NCBI GenBank assembly: GCA_030037175.1
Contig: JASHRV010000236.1
Coordinates: forward strand, 1 to 39,196
Source: Acetobacteraceae bacterium
GTDB lineage: Bacteria > Pseudomonadota > Alphaproteobacteria > Acetobacterales > Acetobacteraceae
DNA length: 39,196 bases
Reading direction: 5' to 3'
The notes under the pieces are model-generated. The model did no database searches and was not told the origin of the DNA. It saw only the letters and a program-made list of their open reading frames with translations. A program made the translations under genes and the position numbers. Position 1 is the stretch's first letter. The number at the start of each line of letters is the position of its first letter. Below, piece after piece: positions 12,321-21,125 of this stretch.

Positions 12321-13223
12321 GTGATCGAGACCCGGGGGCAGAGCAGCACCGCGGGCATCCTGCTCGGCCTCCTCGCCTACGCGCTCTTCTCGGTGCACGA
12401 TGCGACGATCAAGTGGCTGGTCGCCGATCTGCCGGTCTGGGAAGTTCTCTTCTTTCGCAGTGTCGCGATCATGATCACCTGCCTCGCGCTCGGCCGCCAG
12501 CGGCTTCTCGAGCGCATGCTGACGACACGCGTGAAGGGGCCTCTGCTTTTGCGCGGCGTCATGATCCTCGCCGCCTGGGTCCTCTATTTCACGGCGGCGC
12601 GCAGCCTGCCGCTCGCCCAGCTGCTCTGCCTCTATTTCGCCGCGCCCCTGATCGTGACGATCCTTTCGGTGCCGCTGCTGGGCGAGCGGGTGAGTGCCGG
12701 GCGCTGGCTTGCGGTGTTCATCGGGTTCATCGGCGTCATGGTGGTGACCAACCCATTCGGCCTTCACATCTCGCTGCCGGCGCTGCTCGTGCTCGCCGCG
12801 GCCGCGCTTTGGGCGTATGGGGTCATCACGATGCGCCAGATTGCGCGACACGAGAGCTCGCTCGTGCAGATCTTTGCGATGAGCGTGATCTTCACCCTCG
12901 GCACCGGGGCCGCGAGCGTTCTTTCCTGGCGCATGCCGAGCCTCTGGCAGCTCGTGCTGCTGCTCTCCGTCGCTCTCTTCGGCGGCCTTGCCCAGTTCAG
13001 CCTTTTCGAATCGGCGCGCCATGCGGCCGCCTCGGTGCTCGCACCCCTGGAATATTCCGCGCTGATCTGGGCCTTCATCCTCGGTTACGCGATCTGGGGC
13101 GACATCCCCGGGCTGCCCACCTTCGCCGGCGCCGGGCTCATCCTGCTTGCGGGGCTGCTGCTCGTCTTCACGGAACGTCGCGGCGGGCGCCGGCTCGCGG
13201 AGGCTTCCCAGAGCCCGGGATAG
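12321..13223 (+). CDS. DMT-superfamily permease (EamA domains)
   Basis: A 300-residue inner-membrane protein with about ten hydrophobic segments arranged as two EamA repeats (roughly residues 10-140 and 150-285). The first repeat has the typical block LLLRGVMILAAWVLYFTAAR followed by LPLAQLLCLYFAAPLIVT; the second has APLEYSALIWAFILGY. Members export or import small metabolites such as amino acids or S-adenosylmethionine; the substrate cannot be read from sequence. The start is GTG at 12321; an ATG at 12310 is out of frame. The 251 bases before it show nothing I recognise. The TAG stop codon is built from the first bases of the repeat at 13222. Confidence 0.88.
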   Translation: MIETRGQSSTAGILLGLLAYALFSVHDATIKWLVADLPVWEVLFFRSVAIMITCLALGRQRLLERMLTTRVKGPLLLRGVMILAAWVLYFTAARSLPLAQLLCLYFAAPLIVTILSVPLLGERVSAGRWLAVFIGFIGVMVVTNPFGLHISLPALLVLAAAALWAYGVITMRQIARHESSLVQIFAMSVIFTLGTGAASVLSWRMPSLWQLVLLLSVALFGGLAQFSLFESARHAAASVLAPLEYSALIWAFILGYAIWGDIPGLPTFAGAGLILLAGLLLVFTERRGGRRLAEASQSPG

Positions 13224-13408
13224 AGCGTGATGACCGGAGGCGGGATCGGGGCACCCCAGCGGACTTGTCCGCTGGGGACCCCGATGCCGGAGGTCTGAAT
13301 CACGCGGGGAAAACAACCAGCGTGATGACCGGAGGCGGGATCCGGGCACCTTAGCGGACTTGTCCGCTGGGGACCCCGATGCCGGAGGTCTGAATCACAC
13401 GGGGAAAC
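13222..13408. repeat. Two tandem 95-base copies of an A-type palindromic module with an inserted palindrome
   Basis: Copy 1 starts at 13224 and copy 2 at 13319. Each begins agcgtgatgaccggaggcgg and ends tctgaatcac followed by cggggaaa, like module A of the other repeat sites, but carries an extra 40-base palindrome in the middle (13245-13285 and 13340-13380). In copy 1 its core is ccccagcggac, tt, gtccgctgggg, an exact 11-base stem; in copy 2 the left arm is mutated at several positions. The element fills the gap between the convergent DMT and TauD-family genes and provides the DMT stop codon. Confidence 0.88.
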
Positions 13409-13414
13409 GGACGC

Positions 13415-14293
13415 TCAGACCGGCCTTTCCCCCTGGACCGTCACGCGGAAGCCCGAGCGCGTGTGCGGCCAGTAATCCCACATCGCGTGGTGCTGGGCGC
13501 AGCGATTGTCCCAGAACGCGACCGAGTTCGGGCGCCAGCGGAAGCGGCACTGAAACAGAGGGTGCTGCATGTGCTCGAAGAGATAGCGCAGGATTCCCTC
13601 GCTCTCGTCGGTCGGAATGCCGAGAATGCGCCGCGTGAAGCCCCGGTTGACGTATAGCGCCTTCTTTCCGGTCACCGGATGGGTGCGAACGACCGGGTGC
13701 TCGGCACGAGGATATGTCTTCTTGTCCTCGACGCCGTAATTCGCGTAAGTGCCGCGATACACCTGCTCGCCGTCATGAATGGCGGCGAGCCCGTCCAGGT
13801 ACTGCTTCATCCGGTCCGACAGAGCGTCGTAGGCGGCGTACATGTTGGCGAACAGGGTGTCGCCTCCGACGGGAGGGCAGGTCCTGATATAGAGGATGCT
13901 GCCCATGGGCGGCTCCAGATCGCACGACACGTCGCTGTGCCATTCCTCGCCGTTGGCCCGCGGACTGTCCTTGTCGGCATGGATGATCATCATCTCCGGA
14001 TGGCCCGGCGCGTGCGGGGCGGCAGGATGGATGTGCAACGGCCCGAAATGACGGCCGAACGCCAGGTGCTGCTCGGGCGTGAGCTCCTGGTCGCGGAAGA
14101 AGATGACGAGGTTCTCGGCCAGCGCGCGGTGGATCTCATCGAGGGCGCGGTTGGTAGGGCGGGCAAGATCGACGCCGCCGATCTCGGCCCCGATGATCGG
14201 GGTGAGCTTCTCGACCCGGATGGTCCCGTAAGGCTCGCTCTCTCCGCTTGCGTGCTTGTAACGCGGTCCTCCGTGGCCACGCAGTGCGCTCAT
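13415..14293 (-). CDS. TauD/TfdA-family Fe(II)/2-oxoglutarate dioxygenase
   Basis: A 292-residue cytoplasmic oxygenase that would hydroxylate a substrate using 2-oxoglutarate and O2. The iron ligands fit the HxD...H triad: H119 and D121 in EEWHSD, and H268 in WDNRCAQHH, with the 2-oxoglutarate-binding Arg at about R283 (GFRVTV). The N-terminal GAEIGGVDLARP and VIFFRDQELTPEQHLAFGRH are typical. The ATG at 14293 has GAGGAGG about seven bases upstream. Taurine is the textbook substrate, but no sulfonate transporter or tau gene is adjacent, so the substrate is open. It stands alone, flanked on both sides by palindromic repeats. Confidence 0.92.
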   Translation of the reverse strand: MSALRGHGGPRYKHASGESEPYGTIRVEKLTPIIGAEIGGVDLARPTNRALDEIHRALAENLVIFFRDQELTPEQHLAFGRHFGPLHIHPAAPHAPGHPEMMIIHADKDSPRANGEEWHSDVSCDLEPPMGSILYIRTCPPVGGDTLFANMYAAYDALSDRMKQYLDGLAAIHDGEQVYRGTYANYGVEDKKTYPRAEHPVVRTHPVTGKKALYVNRGFTRRILGIPTDESEGILRYLFEHMQHPLFQCRFRWRPNSVAFWDNRCAQHHAMWDYWPHTRSGFRVTVQGERPV

Positions 14294-14340
14294 GACCGTT
14301 CCTCCTCGTCAAGCTTCCGATCGGATCATGAAATTCTACA

Positions 14341-14546
14341 GCGTGATCGCCGAAGGTGGAATCACCGGAGGCGTTCGATCACGCGGGAAAGACAAAGGCT
14401 GGAGCGGGATAAGTGAGTGCTAAGCGAACGCATCCCGCTCTAGAGCAGATCGCGATCAGCCGGAATCGGCCGATCGCGTGAATCTGCTCGGAAAAACAAT
14501 GAGCGAGAGCGGTGTCCGTGAGCCATGGCGAACGGAAACCGCTCTA
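14341..14546. repeat. Palindromic module cluster, order A-B-C-D, upstream of the TauD-family gene
   Basis: Modules: A 14341-14384 (gcgtgatc...gatcacgc), B 14402-14440 (gagcgggat...atcccgctc), C 14442-14489 (agagcagatcgcgatcagcc...aatctgctc), D 14506-14546 (agagcggtgtccg...cggaaaccgctct). The same modules occur at 7966-8173 in the order C-D-A-B. This copy lies between the start of the TauD-family gene and the end of the dppF-like gene, both on the minus strand. No gene fits in the 298 bases between them. Confidence 0.9.
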
Positions 14547-14591
14547 GCGCACGGGAGCCTCGCATAGAACCGCCGGGCGCGGCTTGCTTTC

Positions 14592-15542
14592 TCAGTAGAG
14601 GTGGCAGGAGACCCGGTGCGCGGGTGACGAGGCGGCGCGCTCGTCGGGAAATTCGCTCGTGCAGCGCGGCATGGCTTTTGGGCACCGCGGATGGAACGGG
14701 CAGCCGGCGGGCGGGTGCTCGGGATCGGGAACGTCGCCTGCGAGCACGCTCTGGGCGGCCTGGCGGCGGGGGCCGGACTGAGGAATCGCCGCGATGAGCG
14801 CCTGGGTATAGGGATGGCTCGGCCGCGCATAGATCGCCTCGACCGGCCCGCTCTCGACGATCCGGCCGAGATACATGACCAGCACCCAGTCGCTGATATG
14901 CTCGACGACCGCGAGATCGTGCGAGATGAAAAGATAGGAAAGCCCGAGCCGCTCGCGCAGGCTGACGAGCAGGTTGAGGATCTGCGACTGGATCGAGACA
15001 TCGAGCGCCGACACCGGCTCGTCCGCGACGATCAGCCTGGGCGAAAGAGCGATCGCGCGCGCGATGCCGATGCGTTGGCGCTGGCCGCCCGAGAACTCGT
15101 GCGGGAATTTTCCCACCGCCTCCGCATCGAGCCCGACGAGCCCGAGCACCTCCAGGACGCGCGCATGGCGGGACGCGCGATCGCCGATGCGATGGATCTC
15201 GAGCGGCTCCGCTAGAATCGCGCCGATGCTCTGACGCGGATCGAGCGAGGCATAAGGGTCCTGGAAGACGATCTGCATATGACGGCGGAGCGCGGCAAGG
15301 CGCCGCGCGCTCAGCGCCCGCACATCCTCGCCATCGAAGGTGATCTCGCCCGAGGACGGCTCGATGAGCCGCAGAACCGAACGGGCCAGCGTCGATTTGC
15401 CGCACCCTGATTCGCCCACGATGCCGAGCGTGGAGCCGGCATCGAGCGTGAACGAGACGCCATCGACCGCCCGCACGATGCCGGCGCCGTCGCGCGCGCG
15501 GAAATGGGTCTTGAGCCCCCGCACCGCGAGCAGAGCCGTCAC
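14592..15542 (-). CDS. Peptide-type ABC importer, second ATPase (DppF/OppF family)
   Basis: A 316-residue ATP-binding subunit. Seen motifs are Walker [10 protein letters not shown], the Q-loop [12 protein letters not shown], the signature [14 protein letters not shown], Walker [13 protein letters not shown] and the H-loop ISHDL. The C-terminus has the oligopeptide/dipeptide transporter motif with cysteines ([15 protein letters not shown]), typical of this subfamily. The start is a GTG at 15542 that overlaps the stop of the preceding ATPase gene (GTGA), so translation is probably coupled. It is the last gene of the six-gene operon that starts at 21124. Confidence 0.95.
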   Translation of the reverse strand: MTALLAVRGLKTHFRARDGAGIVRAVDGVSFTLDAGSTLGIVGESGCGKSTLARSVLRLIEPSSGEITFDGEDVRALSARRLAALRRHMQIVFQDPYASLDPRQSIGAILAEPLEIHRIGDRASRHARVLEVLGLVGLDAEAVGKFPHEFSGGQRQRIGIARAIALSPRLIVADEPVSALDVSIQSQILNLLVSLRERLGLSYLFISHDLAVVEHISDWVLVMYLGRIVESGPVEAIYARPSHPYTQALIAAIPQSGPRRQAAQSVLAGDVPDPEHPPAGCPFHPRCPKAMPRCTSEFPDERAASSPAHRVSCHLY

Positions 15543-16552
15543 GGAACCGGGTTCCAGCAGGCGGCTTCATGCCCGGGGGACGCGCTCGACCCGACGGGCC
15601 CCCCGACCGGAGCGAGCGGGGGCGGCTCGGCGGCGCAGCGGGCCAGGGCACGCCCGCAGCGGCCGACAAAGCCGCAGCCCGGCCCGCGCTTTCCCGGCGG
15701 CGGAACCATGCCCGGGATCGTCGGCAGCTCCTTCACCCGCTGCCCGAGCTTCGGCGCGGACTCCATCAGCCCGAGCGTGTAGGGATGGCGCGGCGCGGCG
15801 AAAAGCCTGGCGGCGCTCGCCTGCTCGACGATGCGCCCGGCATACATCACCGCGACAAGGTCGCAGACCTCGGCCACGACGCCGAGATCATGCGTGATGA
15901 GCAGGACGGACATCCCGAATTCCGCGCGCAGCCGGGCGATCAAATCGAGGATCTGCGCCTGAATGGTGACATCGAGCGCCGTGGTCGGCTCGTCGGCGAT
16001 CAGCAGGTCGGGATCGCAGGCGAGCGCGATCGCCATCATCACACGCTGGCGCAGCCCGCCGGAAAGCTCGTGCGGATATTGCCGCAGCCGACGCGCGGCC
16101 GGCCCGACGCCCACCCGCTCGAGCAGCGCGCCGGCGCGCTCATGGGCCGCCACGCCGCGCGCCTTGCCGTGCAACGCGAGCGCCTCGGCGATCTGGAAGC
16201 CAACGGTGAATGTGGGATTGAGGCTCGTCATCGGCTCCTGGAAGATCATGCCGATACGATCGCCGCGCATCGCCCGCATCTTGCCCGCGGGCAGCGCCAG
16301 CAGGTCCTGCCCGCGAAAGAGGATGCGTCCGCGATCGACCCGGCTCGGCGGCGAAGGCAGGAGGCGCATCACCGACATCGCCGTGACGCTCTTGCCGCTG
16401 CCCGATTCGCCGACAAGGCCGACCGCCTGGCCTGGGAAAATGGAGAGGTTGACGCCGTCGAGAACGCTGACGCGTCCGCTCTCCGTCCCGAACGAGACGG
16501 CGAGATCCTCGATCGCGAGCAGCGGAGCGGACGCGCCGTCCTTCGGAATCAC
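15539..16552 (-). CDS. Peptide-type ABC importer, first ATPase (DppD/OppD family)
   Basis: An ATP-binding subunit of 337 residues when started at the GTG at 16552 ([17 protein letters not shown]), whose GTGA overlaps the stop codon of the amidase gene by four bases. The frame is open further upstream but that part is inside the amidase gene and does not look like transporter sequence. Motifs: Walker [10 protein letters not shown]-loop [11 protein letters not shown], signature LSGGLRQRV, Walker [14 protein letters not shown]-loop ITHDLGVV, and the C-terminal cysteine-containing region ([15 protein letters not shown]). It works with the other ATPase and the two permeases to drive import. Confidence 0.95.
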   Translation of the reverse strand: MIPKDGASAPLLAIEDLAVSFGTESGRVSVLDGVNLSIFPGQAVGLVGESGSGKSVTAMSVMRLLPSPPSRVDRGRILFRGQDLLALPAGKMRAMRGDRIGMIFQEPMTSLNPTFTVGFQIAEALALHGKARGVAAHERAGALLERVGVGPAARRLRQYPHELSGGLRQRVMMAIALACDPDLLIADEPTTALDVTIQAQILDLIARLRAEFGMSVLLITHDLGVVAEVCDLVAVMYAGRIVEQASAARLFAAPRHPYTLGLMESAPKLGQRVKELPTIPGMVPPPGKRGPGCGFVGRCGRALARCAAEPPPLAPVGGPVGSSASPGHEAACWNPVP

Positions 16553-17511
16553 TCCAGCACGATGCGTGGGAAATAGAGCGAGACCACCCAGTTCGGTCGA
16601 TCCACGATCTCGCTGATGCGCAGATCCGCGCACACGCTCGCGAGCATATAGGCCTCCGCCGGCGCGAGTCCGGCCTCGCGGCCGAGCCGTTCGATCATCG
16701 CGCTCACCGCGGCGCGCGCGCCCTCCATGAGATCGGGCCCGACCCCGGTGGTCACGAAATAGCCCTTGGCATCGAGGTGCCGCGCCACCGGTCCGGCCGT
16801 CTCGAACTCGGGAAAGGCGCGGTGCGCACCTTTGACAAGATCGAAGCGAAGCGCGATGCGCATCGGGCTTTCGATCGCGGTGCCGCACACCTCGCCATCG
16901 CCCTGCGCGGCATGCGTGTCGCCCACCGAGAAGAGCGCGCCCGCCACCTCCACCGGCAGATAGAGCGTGCTGCCGGCAGCCAGATCGCGAATGTCGAGAT
17001 TGCCGCCGACACGGCGGGGCGGAACCACGCTCAGCAGTCCCGGCTCCGCCGGAGCGAGCCCGATCGTGCCGGCGAACGGCTTGAGCGGCACCCTTCCGCC
17101 CGGACCAAAGACGGCGGGCGCGAGGCTTGCCGCGTCGTATTTCCAGAGATGCAGCGCGGGGTCCGGGAACTGGTCGGCGAGCAGGCCGAAGCCCGGGATG
17201 AGCGCCGTCCAGCCCCAGCCCGAAGGGACGAAGGAGAGGACCTCCACCTTGAGGAGGTCCCCCGGCGCCGCGCCATCCACATAGACCGGGCCGGTGACCG
17301 GGTTCACCTTGCCGAAATCGAGCCCGGGCACGTCGGCAACGGTGGAAGCGGGCGAAAGCTGCCCGCCGGAGGCGTCCACCGTCTCGAACTCCACGCTTTC
17401 GCCGGGCGCGATGGTGAGCGCCGGCGCGAGCGCGTTGTTCCAGCCGAAATGCGCGTGCGCAGCGTGAATCGTGCGCTGCGCGCCTGTCTGCGTATGAGTG
17501 TGCTCAGGCAT
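16549..17511 (-). CDS. Acetamidase/formamidase family amidohydrolase
   Basis: A 320-residue member of the FmdA/AmdA family, which releases ammonia from short amides such as formamide or acetamide. Recognisable blocks are FGWNNALAPALTIAPGESVEFE near the N-terminus, then GQLSPASTV, PVTGPVYVDGAAPGDLL, and the central GDTHAAQGDGEVCGTAIE, a hallmark of the family. The ATG at 17511 lies inside the end of the binding-protein gene (8-base overlap), and its stop overlaps the next ATPase gene, so it is embedded in the transport operon. The family also includes enzymes of unknown substrate, so the true amide could be larger. No signal peptide: the enzyme should act in the cytoplasm on the imported compound. 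Confidence 0.9.
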   Translation of the reverse strand: MPEHTHTQTGAQRTIHAAHAHFGWNNALAPALTIAPGESVEFETVDASGGQLSPASTVADVPGLDFGKVNPVTGPVYVDGAAPGDLLKVEVLSFVPSGWGWTALIPGFGLLADQFPDPALHLWKYDAASLAPAVFGPGGRVPLKPFAGTIGLAPAEPGLLSVVPPRRVGGNLDIRDLAAGSTLYLPVEVAGALFSVGDTHAAQGDGEVCGTAIESPMRIALRFDLVKGAHRAFPEFETAGPVARHLDAKGYFVTTGVGPDLMEGARAAVSAMIERLGREAGLAPAEAYMLASVCADLRISEIVDRPNWVVSLYFPRIVLE

Positions 17512-19177
17512 TGGTCTTGTAGATCATGTTGTAGTTGACGGGGATATTGATCGGGTCGATGAAGATGCTCTCATCCGGCGCTTTCACGCTCGGCTGGTGC
17601 ACGGTGTAGCGTTTCTCGTTGAAGACCGGCACCCAGGGCGCGTCCCCCATCAAATCGACGAAGATCTTGCGCCACATATCGATCCGCTGCGCGGCCTCGG
17701 AGGGCTTGACGAGCGCATCGGCCGCCTTCGCCATCGTCTCCATCTTCGGGTTGCAGTACCACGACCAATTCCAACCGCCCTTCACCGCGCCGCCGCAGCC
17801 GAGGATCGGGTAATAGAAGTCGGAGGGGTCGGGGAAGTCGTCGATCCAGCCCATGCCGCCGGACCAGACCATCGCGGCCTCGCCCTCCGTGCCGCCGGCG
17901 GCGATCACGGTGGCCTGCGCGAGGCTTCTCACATCGGCCTTGATGCCGATATTGGCGAGGTCCTGCTGGATCGCCTGGGCGATGCGCGGGTTGGGATCGA
18001 CATTCATGCAATAGAGCGCGGTCGGGAACCCGCTGCCCACGCCGGCTTCCGCCAGCAGCTTCTTCGCTCCGGCCGGATCGTACGGATAGCCCTTGTAGTT
18101 CGGATCGTAGCCGGGCATGGCGGGCGGGAGCGGCTGGTTCGCCACCACCGCGCGGTTGTTGATGATGCGGACGATGCGCTCCTTGTCGATCGCCATGTTG
18201 ACGGCCTGGCGCACCCGCACGTCATCGAGCGGCTTCACGCGCGTATTGAGCGTGATGTAGCTCGTCTCGAGCTGCGTGCCCACGACGACATCCTTGCGCC
18301 AGCGCGGATTGTTCATCACGCTCACGAACTGCGCGGGCGGGATGCCGTCGCCCAGCAGATCGACCTCGCCGCGCTGGAAGCGGAGCAGCGCCACCGTCGG
18401 GTCCTGGCCGAGCTGGAACGTGATCCCGTCGAGCAGCGGCTGGCCAGGCGTGAAATAATCCGCGTTGCGCGTGAAGATGATGTGCTGGCCGAGCGCCCAT
18501 TCCTTGAGAAAGAAAGCGCCGGTGCCGACCGGATGCTTGCCGAAGTCCTTGCCGTACTGAACGACCGCTTCCTTGGGCACGGCGAAGGCGAAGTTGAGCG
18601 CGAGCTTGTGCAGGATGGCGGCGTCGAGATCGGCGAGCCTGACCTCGACCGTCATCGGGTCGACCGCGCGCACGCCCGTGAGCGGGCCCTTCCCCGCGGA
18701 AGCCTGATCGTAGCCTTCGATCGCGCTGAAAAAAGTCTGGCCCGGGCTCTCCGTCGCGGGATCGATCGTGCGCGCGATGGAGTAGCGCACATCCTCCGCC
18801 GTAAGCGTGCGCCCGTTATGGAACTTCACGCCGGAGCGGAGCTTGAAGGTATAGACCTTCCCGTCCGCGGAAACGGTGAAGCTTTCCGCGAGATCGGGGA
18901 TGAGCTCGGTCGTGCCGGGCTTGTAGCCCATGAGCCCGTTGAAGAGGCTCTTGATCATCGACCAGTTCTGCCAGTCATAGCCGATCGCCGGATCGAGCGT
19001 TGCGACGTCCGACTGGAACGTCACCAGCACCTGCCCGCCGCGTTCCGCCGCAGCGGCCTCGGCGCGCCCGACACCGAAGCCGGGAAGCCGCCCGGCCGCG
19101 GCAAGAAAAGAGGCGGACGCCGCGGTGCCGAGCAGGCCACGGCGGCGAATCGGGCGCTTCGTCATATCCTCGTTCAT
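17504..19177 (-). CDS. Periplasmic solute-binding protein of a peptide-type ABC importer (family 5)
   Basis: A 557-residue binding protein of the DppA/OppA family. The start is the ATG at 19177 (MNEDMTKRPIRRRGLLG), supported by GGAGGGAGA about seven bases upstream. A twin-arginine-like signal (RRRGLLGTAASASFLAAAG) spans about residues 10-30. Family blocks include ATLDPAIGYDWQNW, GLMGYKPGTTELIPDLAESF and VKFHNGRTLTAEDVRYS. Ligands of this family are oligopeptides, nickel, glutathione or other amide-bonded compounds. The adjoining amidase hints at an amide. It lies between the permease genes and the amidase gene, all on one strand. Confidence 0.94.
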   Translation of the reverse strand: MNEDMTKRPIRRRGLLGTAASASFLAAAGRLPGFGVGRAEAAAAERGGQVLVTFQSDVATLDPAIGYDWQNWSMIKSLFNGLMGYKPGTTELIPDLAESFTVSADGKVYTFKLRSGVKFHNGRTLTAEDVRYSIARTIDPATESPGQTFFSAIEGYDQASAGKGPLTGVRAVDPMTVEVRLADLDAAILHKLALNFAFAVPKEAVVQYGKDFGKHPVGTGAFFLKEWALGQHIIFTRNADYFTPGQPLLDGITFQLGQDPTVALLRFQRGEVDLLGDGIPPAQFVSVMNNPRWRKDVVVGTQLETSYITLNTRVKPLDDVRVRQAVNMAIDKERIVRIINNRAVVANQPLPPAMPGYDPNYKGYPYDPAGAKKLLAEAGVGSGFPTALYCMNVDPNPRIAQAIQQDLANIGIKADVRSLAQATVIAAGGTEGEAAMVWSGGMGWIDDFPDPSDFYYPILGCGGAVKGGWNWSWYCNPKMETMAKAADALVKPSEAAQRIDMWRKIFVDLMGDAPWVPVFNEKRYTVHQPSVKAPDESIFIDPINIPVNYNMIYKTNA

Positions 19178-19232
19178 GGCTTCATCTCCCTCCTTTTTGA
19201 GCTCGCCTTCCCAACGTGCCGTTTGGTTGCGC

Positions 19233-20153
19233 TCACCGCACCCGAATGCGCGGATCGAGCGCGCCGGTGATGATATCCGCGAGCAGGTTGCCGAGCACGA
19301 TCGCAACCGCTGCCACGATCGTAACGCCCATGATCACCGGGATGTCCAGCTGCTGAATCGCCTGCCAGGCGAGCTGGCCGATTCCGGGCCAGCCGTACAC
19401 CGCCTCGACGACGACGACACCCTGCATGAAGTTGCCGATGTCCAGACCGATCATGGCGATCACCGGCAGCACCGCGTTGCGGCCGGCATGCAGCAGAACC
19501 ACCCGCCACTCCCCCGCCCCCTTTGCCCGCGCGGTGCGCACATAGTCCTGTCGCAGCGCGTCCACCATGCTGGAGCGGCTCTGGCGCGCATACCAGCCGC
19601 CGCCGGCGATCCCGAGCGTGAGCGCGGGCAGGAAAAGATTGGCGAGCCCGCCATAGCCGCCGAGCGGAAAGAGATCGAGCAGATAGCCGAACACGTAGAG
19701 CAGCAGGAGCCCGACGACGAATTGCGGCGCGGAGACGCCGATGAAGCTCAGCACCATCGTTCCCTTGTCGGCGCGGGTGCCGCGGCGGGCGGCGCTGAAG
19801 GCGCCGGCGGGCAGGCCGAGCAGCAGCTCGAAGAAGATCGCGCCCGCCATCAGCTCGAGCGTCGCCGGCAGACGGCTTTCCACCACCGTGCTCACATCGA
19901 TCCGCTGCACATAGGAGCGGCCGAGATCCCCGCGCACGAGGTGGCCGAGATAGCGCAGATATTGGACGGGAAGCGGCCGGTCGAGCCCGAGCTGGTGACG
20001 CACCGAGGCAACCTCCGCCGCCGAGGCGCTGCGCCCGGCGATCATGCGCGCCGGATCGGCCGGCACCGCGAAGGAGATCAGGAAAGTGACGAGCGTGACG
20101 CCGAGAATGACGAGCACCGACTGCGCAAGGCGGCGGGCGAGGAAGCGCAGCAT
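19233..20153 (-). CDS. Peptide-type ABC importer, permease 1 (DppB family)
   Basis: A 306-residue inner-membrane permease. The start is the ATG at 20153, which overlaps the stop of the preceding permease (TGATG); a GTG one codon earlier is possible. The N-terminus MLRFLARRLAQSVLVILGVT and the block RHQLGLDRPLPVQYLRYL are typical of DppB. The ABC-interacting loop reads DYVRTARAKGAGEWRVVLLH. About six transmembrane segments are visible. It pairs with the DppC-like permease to form the channel. Confidence 0.95.
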   Translation of the reverse strand: MLRFLARRLAQSVLVILGVTLVTFLISFAVPADPARMIAGRSASAAEVASVRHQLGLDRPLPVQYLRYLGHLVRGDLGRSYVQRIDVSTVVESRLPATLELMAGAIFFELLLGLPAGAFSAARRGTRADKGTMVLSFIGVSAPQFVVGLLLLYVFGYLLDLFPLGGYGGLANLFLPALTLGIAGGGWYARQSRSSMVDALRQDYVRTARAKGAGEWRVVLLHAGRNAVLPVIAMIGLDIGNFMQGVVVVEAVYGWPGIGQLAWQAIQQLDIPVIMGVTIVAAVAIVLGNLLADIITGALDPRIRVR

Positions 20154-21124
20154 CACGTGATGCCGCGCTGCGTCGGGTCGAGCGCGTCGCGCAACGCATC
20201 GCCCACGAGATTGAAGGAGAGCGCGAGAAAGATGATCGCGAGCCCCGGGAAGACGACGAGCCAGGGGGCGACCATGAAATAGGACTGGCTCTGGAAGATG
20301 ATTCCGCCCCACGAGGGCGTGGGCGGCTGCACGCCGACGCCGAGGAAGGAAAGCGTGGCCTCGATCAGCACTGTCGAGGAGATACCGAGCGTGCCCCACA
20401 CCAGGATCGTCGGCAGGAGATGCGGCAGCACGTGGCGCGCCAGGATGCGCCATCGTCCGGCGCCGAGCGCACGCACCGCCTCCACGAATTCGCGCGCAGC
20501 GAGCGCCCGCGTCTCGGTATAGATCACCCGCGCGATCTGCACCCAGTTCACGAGCGCGATGACGAGGGCGACGATCCAGAGGCTCGGATGGAGGATGGCG
20601 GCGAGCGCGATCGCAAGCAGCAGCGCGGGGAACGCCATCATCAGGTCGGTGAAGCGCATGATGACGGTGCCGATCCAGCCGCCCAGAAAGCCCGCCGTCG
20701 CACCGAGCGTGGTGCCGATCACCACGGCGGCGAGATTGGCGGCGAGGCCGATGATCATCGAGGCGCGCGCGCCCCAGATCAGCCGCGAAAGGAGATCGCG
20801 CCCGAGCAGATCGGTCCCGAACCAATAGACACCGTCCGGAGGCCGTGGCGCGCCTTGCAGGGTAAGCCCGTTCGCGAACTGCTGGTCGGGATTGAAGGGT
20901 GCCACGAAGGGCGCGAAGAGGGCCGCGAAGGTGACGACGGCGATGACGGCGAGGCCGAAGAGTGCCGCCTTGTCCCGGCGGATCCTGGACCATGCCGATC
21001 TCATTCGTTCGGATGCCGACCCCGGGACTGCAGCGGTTTCACCATCATTATCCGCCCTCCCCGGGCGGGAGGCAATCCGTTGCGCCTGCGGCAACCCGCC
21101 CGGCCCGGCCGCGCGGCGGGCCAT
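20153..21124 (-). CDS. Peptide-type ABC importer, permease 2 (DppC family)
   Basis: A 323-residue permease, the first gene of the operon. After a poorly conserved 40-residue N-terminal stretch come the DppC blocks RRDKAALFGLAVIAVV, HFGTD-like WFGTDLLGRDLLSRLIWGAR and the coupling loop REFVEAVRALGAG. The ending FNLVGDALRDALDPTQR is characteristic. The ATG at 21124 has no ribosome-binding site, since the 15-base tandem repeat ends just before it; a start nearer residue 41 (MRSAW) would match family length better. So the start is uncertain while the function is not. Confidence 0.94.
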   Translation of the reverse strand: MARRAAGPGGLPQAQRIASRPGRADNDGETAAVPGSASERMRSAWSRIRRDKAALFGLAVIAVVTFAALFAPFVAPFNPDQQFANGLTLQGAPRPPDGVYWFGTDLLGRDLLSRLIWGARASMIIGLAANLAAVVIGTTLGATAGFLGGWIGTVIMRFTDLMMAFPALLLAIALAAILHPSLWIVALVIALVNWVQIARVIYTETRALAAREFVEAVRALGAGRWRILARHVLPHLLPTILVWGTLGISSTVLIEATLSFLGVGVQPPTPSWGGIIFQSQSYFMVAPWLVVFPGLAIIFLALSFNLVGDALRDALDPTQRGIT

Positions 21125-21125
21125 T

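Noticed and set aside
13415-14293. Naming the dioxygenase tauD (taurine dioxygenase).
   Set aside because: The family is clear but no sulfonate transporter or other tau genes are adjacent, and family members act on many substrates.
7966-14546. Palindromic module clusters considered as an insertion sequence or integron-type sites.
   Set aside because: There is no transposase or integrase frame between or inside them, and no target-site duplication flanking a mobile unit. They fit a REP-like dispersed repeat better.
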